A DNA stretch of 64,000 bases from Streptomyces sp. MMBL 11-1. Its GTDB lineage: Bacteria; Actinomycetota; Actinomycetes; Streptomycetales; Streptomycetaceae. How positions within the stretch are numbered: the stretch's first letter is position 1; every line of letters begins with the position of its first letter. Location of the stretch: contig NZ_CP117709.1 of NCBI RefSeq assembly GCF_028622875.1, positions 3,475,001 through 3,539,000 on the forward strand. Reading direction: 5' to 3'. The translations under genes and the position numbers were made by a program. Below are positions 1 through 7,728 of the stretch, one piece after another. The notes beneath the pieces were generated by a model. The model ran no database searches. It saw nothing but the letters and a program-made list of their open reading frames with translations, and was not told the DNA's origin.

Positions 1-170
1 CCGAAATCATCCCGAGTGGGAGATCGTGCTGAAGTTTGGTTGCCGCGTTCGCGGCGGGATCGCTGCCGCAGGACCGTTCCGGCTCCGTGACAACTCGGAG
101 AACTTTACGGATCCACCAGGGGTGTGTCAACCCTCCCCCGGTGGCCTCCGCAAGGCCGCCGACCTGGCCT

Positions 171-728
171 TCAGTCCAGGTCGGTGAGCCGGCCGCCGGC
201 GTCCGGCTGGGCGTGTTCCACACGGCGCAGGAGGCGGACCAGCAGTTCGCCGAGGACGCCGCGTTCGTCGCCGGACAGGTCCTGGAGGAGGTCCTCCTCG
301 AAGTCGGTCGCCATGCGCATCGCCTCGAGCCACTTCGTACGGCCCTCGTCGGTCAGCTCGACGATGACGCGTACCCGGTTGTTCTCGTCGCGGTCGCGGG
401 TGACCAGGCCCTCGCCGGCCATCCGGTCGACGCGGTGGGTCATGGCGGCCGGGGTGAGACCGAGACGCTTCGCCAGTTCGCCGGGGCCCAGGCGGTAGGG
501 GGCGCCCGACAGGACCAGGGTCTTGAGGACCTCCCATTCGGCGTTGCTGATGCCGAGTGCGGCGACCTGCCTGCCGTACGCGACGTTCATCCGGCGGTTA
601 AGACGGCCCAGCGCGGAGACGACCTGTTCGACCTGGGGGTCGAGGTCGCGGAACTCGCGCTGGTAGGCGGCGATCTGTTCGTCGAGGCTCGGCTCGCTGG
701 GGCCGGGCTCCTCGGGGCTCTCAGACAT
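171..728 (-). CDS. MarR family transcriptional regulator
   Basis: This 185-aa protein has the MarR winged helix-turn-helix in its second half. The recognition region reads LGPGELAKRLGLTPAAMTHR (about residues 79-98), and the wing carries the DRDENNRVRV stretch typical of the family. The acidic N-terminal 30 residues look like a disordered extension. It is divergent from the MFS exporter at 877, and two short palindromes lie between them, so it most likely represses that exporter and itself. From memory the pair corresponds to SCO4122/SCO4121 of S. coelicolor, reported as a MarR regulator and its multidrug efflux pump. No clear ribosome binding site precedes the ATG; a CATACT box about 9 nt upstream would allow a leaderless message. 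Bases 1-170 hold no gene that I can support. Confidence 0.93.
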   Translation of the reverse strand: MSESPEEPGPSEPSLDEQIAAYQREFRDLDPQVEQVVSALGRLNRRMNVAYGRQVAALGISNAEWEVLKTLVLSGAPYRLGPGELAKRLGLTPAAMTHRVDRMAGEGLVTRDRDENNRVRVIVELTDEGRTKWLEAMRMATDFEEDLLQDLSGDERGVLGELLVRLLRRVEHAQPDAGGRLTDLD

Positions 729-759
729 GGCGGGCAGTATGGCACGCCCCCACCCTCGT

Positions 760-808
760 TGAAGTCCTTCAGTCTGAAGTTTTCACCTTCTAACTTTAGT
801 GCTAAAGT
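760..808. promoter_or_regulatory. Probable MarR operators, divergent promoter
   Basis: Two inverted repeats sit between the divergent MarR and MFS genes: TGAAGTCCTTCA at 760-771 and ACTTTAGTGCTAAAGT at 793-808. The second is a perfect 7-bp dyad with a 2-nt centre. The stretch is AT-richer than its surroundings. Size and position fit MarR dimer sites; binding is inferred. Confidence 0.55.
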
Positions 809-876
809 CTTCGAGTCTGATTTCTTCGTGTCAGGTCTCGATGCTCCGCGCTCGAGGCCTCGAGTTCTTGAGGTAG

Positions 877-2277
877 GTGAGTGTGACCAGGGAGATGGGC
901 GCAGCGCTGCGGCGGATCCAGCTGGGCAGCGCGCTGAGCGCGTTCGGGCTCGGGTTCACCGTTCCGTATCTGTACGTCTACGTGGCGCAGGTACGGGATC
1001 TGGGCGCCGGGACGGCGGGGGTCGTCCTGGCCGCCTTCGCGATGGCGGCGCTGGCCGTTCTGCCGTTCACCGGGCGGGCCATCGACCGGCGGGGCCCGTT
1101 GCCCGTGCTGGTGGTGGCCTCCGTTCTGGCCTCTGTCGGTGCGGTGGCCCTGGGGTTCGCGAGCAGTGTTCCGGCCGCCGTGCTGTCCGCCGCCGTGCTG
1201 GGCGCGGGTACCGCCGTCATGCAGCCGGCCCTCGCCACGATGCTCGTGTGGTGTTCCAGCACCGCGACCCGGACGCGGGCCTTCGCCACGCAGTTCTTCC
1301 TGCAGAACCTGGGGCTCGGTCTCGGCGGGCTCGTCGGCGGGCAGCTGGTGGACGTGAGCCGTCCGGCGAGCTTCACGATGCTCTTCCTGATCGAGGCCGT
1401 GATGTTCGTGGTGCTCGGCGTCGTGGTGACTACGGTGCGGATGCCTCGTCCGGCTTCGCTCGGCGGGACCCGCCCGGGGGACGGGTCCGCCGCCGAGGGC
1501 GGGCTGCGGACACTGCTCTCGCACCGGGCCATGGTGCAGCTGTGCGTGCTGGGGTTCGTGCTGTTCTTCGCCTGCTACGGGCAGTTCGAGTCCGGCCTGG
1601 CCGCGTACGGCACGGAGGCCGCCGGGATCGAGCCGTCCACCCTCGGTTTCGCGCTGGCCGCCAACACCGCGGTCATCGTCGTGGCGCAGTTCGTCGTGCT
1701 GCGGCTCGTGGAGCGGCGGCGACGCAGCCGGGTCATCGCCGCGGTCGGCCTGATCTGGGCGTTCGCCTGGATCGTGGCGGGGTACGCGGGGCTGGGCCAC
1801 GGCAGCCAGGCCATGGCGACGGCCGCGTTCATCTCGACGTACGCGCTGTTCGGGCTCGGTGAGGCGATGCTGTCGCCGACCGTCGCCCCGCTGGTCGCCG
1901 ATCTGGCGCCGGAGTCGATGGTCGGGCAGTACAACTCGGCGTTCGCCCTGTGCAAGCAGCTCGCGCTCGCGGTCGGTCCGGCCGTCGGCGGGCCGATGGG
2001 GGCGTCGCTGCACGGCCCGTACATCGTGACCTTCGTGCTGTTCTCGCTGGGCATCACGGTGCTCGCGCTGCGGCTGGGCCGTCGGCTCACCCCCGTGCAG
2101 GACCAGCCGTCGCTCGCCGGCGCTCCGTCCCGGGTGGTGGCGGTGTCACTGCCCGAGCGCGGGGAAGGCGCGGAGACCGGGGCCACCGGGCCCGGGGCTC
2201 CCTCGGCCTCCACCACGGCCGCTTTCACGGCCTCCGCCACGACCTCCACCACGGCCTCCGCTTCCGCCGGTCACTGA
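877..2277 (+). CDS. MFS transporter, probable drug exporter
   Basis: The 466-aa protein has about 12 hydrophobic segments and the 12-TM layout of the major facilitator superfamily. The loop after TM2 reads FTGRAIDRRGP, matching the family's G-x-x-x-D-R-x-G motif A. A charged central loop (about 195-210) separates the two halves, and the last 50 residues are an Ala/Thr/Ser-rich tail. The GTG start follows a GAGGTAG stretch. It is transcribed away from the MarR gene and is probably derepressed when that regulator binds ligand. The recalled S. coelicolor homologue (SCO4121) is a multidrug pump; the substrate cannot be read from sequence. Confidence 0.9.
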   Translation: MSVTREMGAALRRIQLGSALSAFGLGFTVPYLYVYVAQVRDLGAGTAGVVLAAFAMAALAVLPFTGRAIDRRGPLPVLVVASVLASVGAVALGFASSVPAAVLSAAVLGAGTAVMQPALATMLVWCSSTATRTRAFATQFFLQNLGLGLGGLVGGQLVDVSRPASFTMLFLIEAVMFVVLGVVVTTVRMPRPASLGGTRPGDGSAAEGGLRTLLSHRAMVQLCVLGFVLFFACYGQFESGLAAYGTEAAGIEPSTLGFALAANTAVIVVAQFVVLRLVERRRRSRVIAAVGLIWAFAWIVAGYAGLGHGSQAMATAAFISTYALFGLGEAMLSPTVAPLVADLAPESMVGQYNSAFALCKQLALAVGPAVGGPMGASLHGPYIVTFVLFSLGITVLALRLGRRLTPVQDQPSLAGAPSRVVAVSLPERGEGAETGATGPGAPSASTTAAFTASATTSTTASASAGH

Positions 2278-2300
2278 GCGGGCGCCGGGGAGCGCCCTGC

Positions 2301-4052
2301 TCACCGCGGCAGGGCGAACTCGCACCAGACCGCCTTGCCGCCGCCCGGCGTACGTCGGCTGCCCCACGAGGTGGCGATCGAGGCGATGATCGAGATGCCG
2401 CGTCCCGCCTCGTCCGCCGGTTCGGCCTGGCGGCGGCGCGGCAGGTGGTCGTCGCCGTCGGTGACCTCGATGATCAGCCGGCGGTCCGTACGCCGCAGTC
2501 CCAGGCGCATCGGCGGGGTGCCGTGCTGGAGGGAGTTCGCGACCAGTTCGCTGGTGGCGAGGACGCCCAGGTCGCGGAGTTCGACGGGGAAGCGCCACGA
2601 GGTCAGGACCCCGGTGGCGAATGCGCGGGCGCGCGGGGCGGCCTCGATGCCGCCGAGGAGTTCGAGCGCGGCGTTGTGGAACAGCTCCGCGTTCGCTCCC
2701 GTACGGGCGGGGTGCTGCACCACCAGGACCGCCACGTCGTCGTCGTGCTCGGCGGTCACGCCGAGGGAGCGGATCAGCCGGTCGCAGACCACCTGCGGTG
2801 TTCCCTTGGCGCCCGCGAGGGCGCGGGCCAGTGAGGCGACGCCCTCGTCGATGTCCTCGCTGCGCCGTTCGACCAGGCCGTCCGTATAGAGGACCGCCGT
2901 GGAGCCGGGCGGCAGCGCGATGGTGCCCGAGGTGTGGACCCAGCCGCCGGTGCCGAGCGGGGGGCCGGTGGGCTCGGCGGCGCGGTGGACGGTGCCGTCC
3001 TCGTCGCGGACGAGGATCGGGAGGTGCCCGGCGGAGGCGTAGACGAGCTGCCCCTCGTTCGGATCATGGACGGCGTAGACGCAGGTCGCGATCTGGTTGG
3101 CGTCGATCTCGGCGGCGAGGCCGTCGAGCAGCTGGATCACCTCGTGCGGCGGGAGGTCGAGCCGGGCGTAGGCGCGGACGGCGGTGCGGAGCTGGCCCAT
3201 CACGGCGGCGGCCCGGACCCCGCGGCCCATCACGTCGCCGATGACCAGGGCGGTGCGGCCCGCGCCGAGGGTGATGACGTCGTACCAGTCGCCGCCCACC
3301 GCGGCGTCGGTTCCGCCGGGCTGGTAGGTGGCGGCGATGCGGAGGTCGTCGGGCTGTTCCAGCTCCTGCGGGAGCAGGGAGCGCTGGAGGGTGACGGCCG
3401 TTTCGCGGTGGCGGCGCTCGCTGGTGCGCAGGCGTTCGGCGGCTTCGGCGTGGTCGGTGACGTCGGCGGCGTACACGAGGACGCCGCCTTCTCCCTTGCC
3501 GTCTCCTCTGTCCCCTCCTCTGCCGTCTCCCCTGTCTCCTCTTTCTCCCCTCTCTTCCTCGTGCTCCGTGCGGCCCCAGGCGGCGACCGGGGTGCAGGTC
3601 ACGGTGTACGAACCGCCCTCGGCGGTCCTGCGGGACTTGACCGTACGGGCGGTGCCGCTGCGCAGGACCTGGTCGAGCAGCGGTACCACGCTGAGCTGGG
3701 CGAGCTCGGGCATCGCCTCGGCCGCGGGAACACCGGACGGGCGGGGGCCGAACGCGGCCTCGTACGCGTCGTTGACGTACGCGATCCGGTGGTCCGGGCC
3801 GTGCAGCAGCGCGACGGGGGCGGGGAGCCGGCCGAGGATTTCGCGGGCGGAGAGGTCGTCGAGGGCGGGCCCGGGGAGCGCCTCCGTCGAGGCGGGGGCG
3901 GAAGGCGCCGGGGAGGCGTCGTCCGGCAGGGCGGGCGTGCCGTCCGCCCCGGCGTGTCCGGCTCGGGCCGGCGGCACGGAACTACGATCGTCCCGCGCGG
4001 CGGCTCGGCGCTGTGTTCCGGGAAGGCGGGCGCTCCAACGCGTGAAGTTCAC
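2301..4052 (-). CDS. PAS / PP2C (SpoIIE-type) / HATPase phosphatase
   Basis: The 583-aa cytoplasmic protein has three modules. A PAS sensor (about 75-165, LLHGPDHRIAYVNDAY) comes first. A PP2C-type phosphatase (about 245-440) shows the metal-binding motifs GGDWYDV, IGDVMGRG and LYTDGLVERR. A C-terminal anti-sigma-like ATPase (about 455-583) shows ELVANSLQHG and EVTDGDD. This is the RsbU/RsbW-like layout that is abundant in Streptomyces and would control a SigB-type sigma factor by partner switching. A charged GDRGDG-rich linker inside the PAS region looks like microsatellite expansion. The GTG start is the first with family-like sequence, but only a distant GAGG precedes it. The partner and sensed signal are unknown. 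Confidence 0.9.
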   Translation of the reverse strand: MNFTRWSARLPGTQRRAAARDDRSSVPPARAGHAGADGTPALPDDASPAPSAPASTEALPGPALDDLSAREILGRLPAPVALLHGPDHRIAYVNDAYEAAFGPRPSGVPAAEAMPELAQLSVVPLLDQVLRSGTARTVKSRRTAEGGSYTVTCTPVAAWGRTEHEEERGERGDRGDGRGGDRGDGKGEGGVLVYAADVTDHAEAAERLRTSERRHRETAVTLQRSLLPQELEQPDDLRIAATYQPGGTDAAVGGDWYDVITLGAGRTALVIGDVMGRGVRAAAVMGQLRTAVRAYARLDLPPHEVIQLLDGLAAEIDANQIATCVYAVHDPNEGQLVYASAGHLPILVRDEDGTVHRAAEPTGPPLGTGGWVHTSGTIALPPGSTAVLYTDGLVERRSEDIDEGVASLARALAGAKGTPQVVCDRLIRSLGVTAEHDDDVAVLVVQHPARTGANAELFHNAALELLGGIEAAPRARAFATGVLTSWRFPVELRDLGVLATSELVANSLQHGTPPMRLGLRRTDRRLIIEVTDGDDHLPRRRQAEPADEAGRGISIIASIATSWGSRRTPGGGKAVWCEFALPR

Positions 4053-4463
4053 GGTATTTCTGGCCTCGTGTGTCGGTCTGGTCCGCTCGGGCGGGCTGCT
4101 TCTTCTGCCGTGTTCGGGAGCACCGGGGGCCGTGCCCCCGGGATGGCGCAGCCGGGCCTCGTCGTGCGGTCGGTGCGTCGCTGCTGGTCACTGTTGGTCA
4201 CTGCCGACCGGGTCACTCTGTGCAGGTGTGGGCCCACCTATGGTCACACGTCCAGTGTGACCGACCGTACTGACAGTTGCCGCCCGGCCGCCGCTCCGAC
4301 CCTCGATCGGTCGGGTGCCGGACTCGGTCGGATGTGCGGTCGGAGGCTGGGCCGGCTGCCCGGTCGGGGCCGTGCCGGTCGCCCCGTCAGTTGCCCGGGC
4401 GTTGCCCGTCAGTTGTCCGCCCGTCAGCTGTCGGTCGTCCGTCAGTTGCCCGTCGGTTGTCCG
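4053..4463. repeat. Intergenic stretch with short tandem repeats
   Basis: I see no gene here. From about 4380 to 4480 the DNA is a degenerate tandem array of a roughly 11-bp unit resembling TGTCCGTCAGT, with cytosine/guanine substitutions. It runs into the 3' end of the leftward NADH dehydrogenase gene, whose last codons and stop are made of the repeat. Both flanking genes are leftward, so the rest is the upstream region of the phosphatase gene. Confidence 0.6.
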
Positions 4464-5915
4464 TCAGTTGTCCGTGCGGCGGTCGTCCGGGGTTTCTCCG
4501 GGACCCTTCGGGCGGCGGGCGGGGCCGGGGAGCCCCGGGGTGCCGGAGCCGCCTCCCGCCGCGAGTTCGAACTCGGCGCGGGGGTGCTCCAGCGAACCGA
4601 GGGAGACGATCTCGCGTTTGAAGAGTCCGGCCAGGGTCCATTCGGCAAGGACGCGCGCCTTCCGGTTGAACGTCGGGACCCGGCTGAGGTGGTACGTACG
4701 GTGCATCAGCCAGGCCGGGTAGCCCTTGAGCTTGCGGCCGTAGACGTGGGCGACGCCCTTGTGCAGGCCGAGGGAGGCGACCGATCCGGCGTACGCGTGC
4801 CGGTACTCCCTGAGCGGCCGGCCGTCGACCGAGGCGAGGACGTTGTCGGCGAGGACCTTCGCCTGGCGCACCGCGTGCTGGGCGTTGGGTGCGGTCTCGC
4901 GGCCCGGTTCGGAGGCCGTCAGGTCGGGTACGGCCGCGGCGTCGCCGGCGGCCCAGGCGTGCGGCGTGTCCTCGACGCCGAGGGTGGCGGTGCAGCGGAT
5001 CCGGCCGCGCTCGGTGAGGGGCAGGTCGGTGGCGGCCAGCAGGGGGGCCGGTTTGACGCCCGCGGTCCACACGAGGGTGCGGGTCGGGAAGCGGGAGCCG
5101 TCGCTGAGGACGGCGACGCGGTCCTCGCAGGTGTCGAGCCGGGTGTCGAGACGTACGTCGATGTTCCGGCCGCGCAGCTCCCCGATGGCGTACGTGCCCA
5201 TGGCATCGCCGACCTCGGGGAGGATGCGTCCGGAGGCCTCGACCAGGATCCATTTCAGGTCGGCCGGCTTGATGTTGTGGTAGTACCGCGCCGTGTAGCG
5301 GGCCATGTCCTCCAGTTCGGCCAGCGCCTCCACACCCGCGTAGCCGCCGCCGACGAAGACGAAGGTGAGAGCGGCGTCGCGGATCGCGGGGTCGCGGGTC
5401 GCGGAGGCGATGTCCATCTGCTCGATGACGTGGTTGCGCAGCCCGATGGCCTCCTCGACGGTCTTGAAACCGATGCCGAATTCGGCGAGGCCGGGGACGG
5501 GCAAGGTGCGCGAGACGGACCCGGGGGCGATGACGATCTCGTCGTAGGCGATCTCCAGCGCTCCGGTGCCGTCCTCGCCGGTGGCGAGGGTGGTGACGGT
5601 CGCGGTCCGTTTGGCGTGGTCGACGCGCTGGGCCTCGCCGATGACGATCGTGCAGGCGTTCAGGACGCGGCGCAGCGGCACGACCACATGGCGCGGCGAG
5701 ATCGAGCCGGCCGCCGCTTCGGGGAGGAAGGGCTGGTAGGTCATGTACGGCTCGGGCGTGACGACCACGATCTCGGCGTCGCCGCTCTTCAGTCTCTGCT
5801 TCAACTTCCGTTGAAGACGCAGCGCTGTGTACATCCCGACGTAGCCACCGCCGACGACGAGAATGCGCACACCTGGCCGGGTGCCGGGGGTCGTCCCCCG
5901 GGAATCTGGAGCCAT
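4464..5915 (-). CDS. ndh: Type II NADH dehydrogenase (NAD(P)/FAD oxidoreductase)
   Basis: This single-subunit enzyme would oxidise NADH and reduce menaquinone at the inner face of the membrane without pumping protons. The FAD Rossmann motif VVGGGYVGMY lies near residue 20 of the 483-aa form, the NADH-binding VFVGGGYAGVE about 160 residues later, and the FAD-binding WAAGDAAAVPD near residue 310. I chose the ATG at 5915 because it falls just before the first Rossmann strand and follows a GGGGTGG stretch; an upstream in-frame start at 5990 would add 25 residues. The tail (KGPGETPDDRRTDN) is encoded by tandem-repeat DNA and is probably not functional. It is divergent from atrA, as I recall for SCO4119/SCO4118. 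Confidence 0.9.
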   Translation of the reverse strand: MAPDSRGTTPGTRPGVRILVVGGGYVGMYTALRLQRKLKQRLKSGDAEIVVVTPEPYMTYQPFLPEAAAGSISPRHVVVPLRRVLNACTIVIGEAQRVDHAKRTATVTTLATGEDGTGALEIAYDEIVIAPGSVSRTLPVPGLAEFGIGFKTVEEAIGLRNHVIEQMDIASATRDPAIRDAALTFVFVGGGYAGVEALAELEDMARYTARYYHNIKPADLKWILVEASGRILPEVGDAMGTYAIGELRGRNIDVRLDTRLDTCEDRVAVLSDGSRFPTRTLVWTAGVKPAPLLAATDLPLTERGRIRCTATLGVEDTPHAWAAGDAAAVPDLTASEPGRETAPNAQHAVRQAKVLADNVLASVDGRPLREYRHAYAGSVASLGLHKGVAHVYGRKLKGYPAWLMHRTYHLSRVPTFNRKARVLAEWTLAGLFKREIVSLGSLEHPRAEFELAAGGGSGTPGLPGPARRPKGPGETPDDRRTDN

Positions 5916-6258
5916 CACCACCCCATGACGCAACGGAGTCAGGGGTTTGTCCACAGGCCCGGCAAATTGTGTGACTGGAGGTTCCCCCACGGCACGCGGG
6001 GCGCGTGGGAGGCGAGGGGCGACAGCCGCGCAGGTCAGGCACTACGTCCGGGGTGAGCGGAGGGGTGATGTTCCGGCGTCGATCGGATCCTGGTCCGATC
6101 GGGGGGCGCCCCATGCGGAACTAGCCCCTTCTGAATTGACGCGGGCTCAACTATGTTCGTAACCCGTCGGGGTGTCGGGTGCGGATTTCGTTGTGCTCCG
6201 CTCCCCGGCTGAAACGGCGGGAAGTCTCCGGGGGGAGACGTCATAACCGGGGGAAGTT
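5916..6258. promoter_or_regulatory. Divergent promoter region between ndh and atrA
   Basis: The region holds no credible gene. It separates the leftward ndh from the rightward TetR gene. The atrA start is preceded by a strong GGGGGAAG ribosome binding site. A partial dyad (GTCTCC ... GGAGAC, about 6226-6239) lies 20 bp upstream of that start and could be an autoregulatory site. I see no convincing -35/-10 pair. Confidence 0.4.
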
Positions 6259-7203
6259 ATGCATATTCAGGATACGCATGGCCAGGCTGCGCTCTCGCGC
6301 GCGTCCGAGGACCAGGGACGCCTCGGCTCCGTGGGAGCGCTCGGCGTCATGAGCTCGGCGGACGCCGTTCGTTCCGCGGCGGCGGTGAGTGCCGCGGCGA
6401 TGGGTTCGGCCGCTGCCGGACACGCCCCGAGCGGGGCGACGACGTCGGGAACGGCGACGGTGGCAGCGGCGGGGACCGCGAGCGCGCCGCGCTCGGCTCC
6501 GTTGCGCGTCGACGCACAGCGCAATCTGGAGCACGTACTGCGGGCGGCGCGCGAGGTGTTCGGGGAGCTGGGTTACGGCGCTCCGATGGAGGATGTGGCG
6601 CGTCGCGCGCGCGTCGGCGTGGGCACCGTCTACCGGCGGTTCCCGAGCAAGGACGTGCTGGTGCGCCGGATAGCCGAGGAGGAGACCTCCCGGCTGACCG
6701 AGCAGGCGCGTACGGCGCTGGGGCAGGAGGAGAAGCCCTGGTCGGCCCTCTCCCGCTTCCTGCGTACGTCCGTGGCTTCGGGCGCGGGCAGGCTGCTGCC
6801 GCCGCACGTGCTGCGGGTCGGGGTCGACGGGGAGGAGCCGGACGCGCCGGCGGCTTCCGGGGCGGCCTCGACTCCGGGCGCGGTGGACGAGACCCGCGTG
6901 CCGCAGCAGCGGCAGGGCGTGGGCCAGGAGGACTTCCGCACCGTCGGCCGGCGCTCCGGCGGCGCCGACGGGCTGGACGGCCTCGGTGAGGACACCGGTG
7001 CGGTCGAGCTGCTGGAGGTCGTGGGGCGGCTGGTGGACCGGGCGCGGGACTCCGGTGAGCTGCGCCGGGATGTGACGGTGGCCGATGTGCTGCTGGTCAT
7101 CGCGACGGCGGCTCCTTCGCTGCCGGACGCCGCTCAGCAGGCGGCGGCTTCGGCCCGGTTGCTGGAGATCCTGCTGGAGGGTCTGCGGTCGCGTCCGGCG
7201 TGA
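6259..7203 (+). CDS. atrA: TetR family regulator, AtrA orthologue
   Basis: The 314-aa protein has a long Ala/Ser-rich leader (about 85 residues) followed by the TetR DNA-binding domain (about 92-140). The helix-turn-helix reads PMEDVARRARVGVGTVYRRF, a textbook TetR signature. The C-terminal ligand domain (about 150-310) is interrupted by a Gly/Ala-rich loop. In S. coelicolor and S. griseus, AtrA activates the pathway regulators actII-ORF4 and strR, and it is encoded divergently from ndh as here. The assignment rests on that neighbourhood and the TetR fold rather than a search. In-frame ATG codons further down (for example codon 31) could shorten the leader. Confidence 0.8.
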   Translation: MHIQDTHGQAALSRASEDQGRLGSVGALGVMSSADAVRSAAAVSAAAMGSAAAGHAPSGATTSGTATVAAAGTASAPRSAPLRVDAQRNLEHVLRAAREVFGELGYGAPMEDVARRARVGVGTVYRRFPSKDVLVRRIAEEETSRLTEQARTALGQEEKPWSALSRFLRTSVASGAGRLLPPHVLRVGVDGEEPDAPAASGAASTPGAVDETRVPQQRQGVGQEDFRTVGRRSGGADGLDGLGEDTGAVELLEVVGRLVDRARDSGELRRDVTVADVLLVIATAAPSLPDAAQQAAASARLLEILLEGLRSRPA

Positions 7204-7728
7204 CGTCCGGGGCCGCGGGCCCCACCCGTCCCGCATCGGTCGTCCGGTGCCGACCGTCCCGCACACCGGGTCGTCCGGTGCCGTCTGTCCCGCACACCGG
7301 GCATCCGGTGCCATCCGTCCAACACATCGGTCGTCCCGGTGCCGGCCGTCCCGCACATCGGGTCGTCCGGTGCCGGCCGTCCCGCACACCGGGTCGTCCG
7401 GTGCCGGCCGTCCGGTGTCGCTCATCGGACGAGGGCGCGCGGCTCCGGTGCGGACGGCCTGGCGCGGCGCGCGGACTGCGGGACGCGGGGGCGCGGACGG
7501 CCGGGAGCGGGGCGCGGACGGCGGGCACGCGCGGCCGGAGAGGGCGGGCGGGGGCGGTTCGGGGGACGAATCAGCGGAGACTCATTCCCCGAAAGTAGGG
7601 CCTCTAGTACCCGCATTCGAGAGAACGCCCCGGATGAGTGGTTGGCGAGGCTGAGGGGCCAGCGCGATTGAGCCATGTGGCAGTCTTGGCCGGTATTCGG
7701 GTCCGAGGGTGTAACGGGGGCTTCCGCG
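7204..7728. repeat. Intergenic region with six 31-bp tandem repeats
   Basis: No gene is supported between atrA and the sigma factor. From about 7226 to 7425 there are roughly six copies of a 31-bp unit containing CGTCCCGCACACCGGGTCGT and GTCCGGTGCC. The last copies are nearly identical, and the first differ by a few bases. The unit is partly self-complementary (ACCGGG/CCGGT), so the transcript could fold into repeated hairpins downstream of atrA. The remaining bases are GC-rich and unassigned. Confidence 0.75.
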
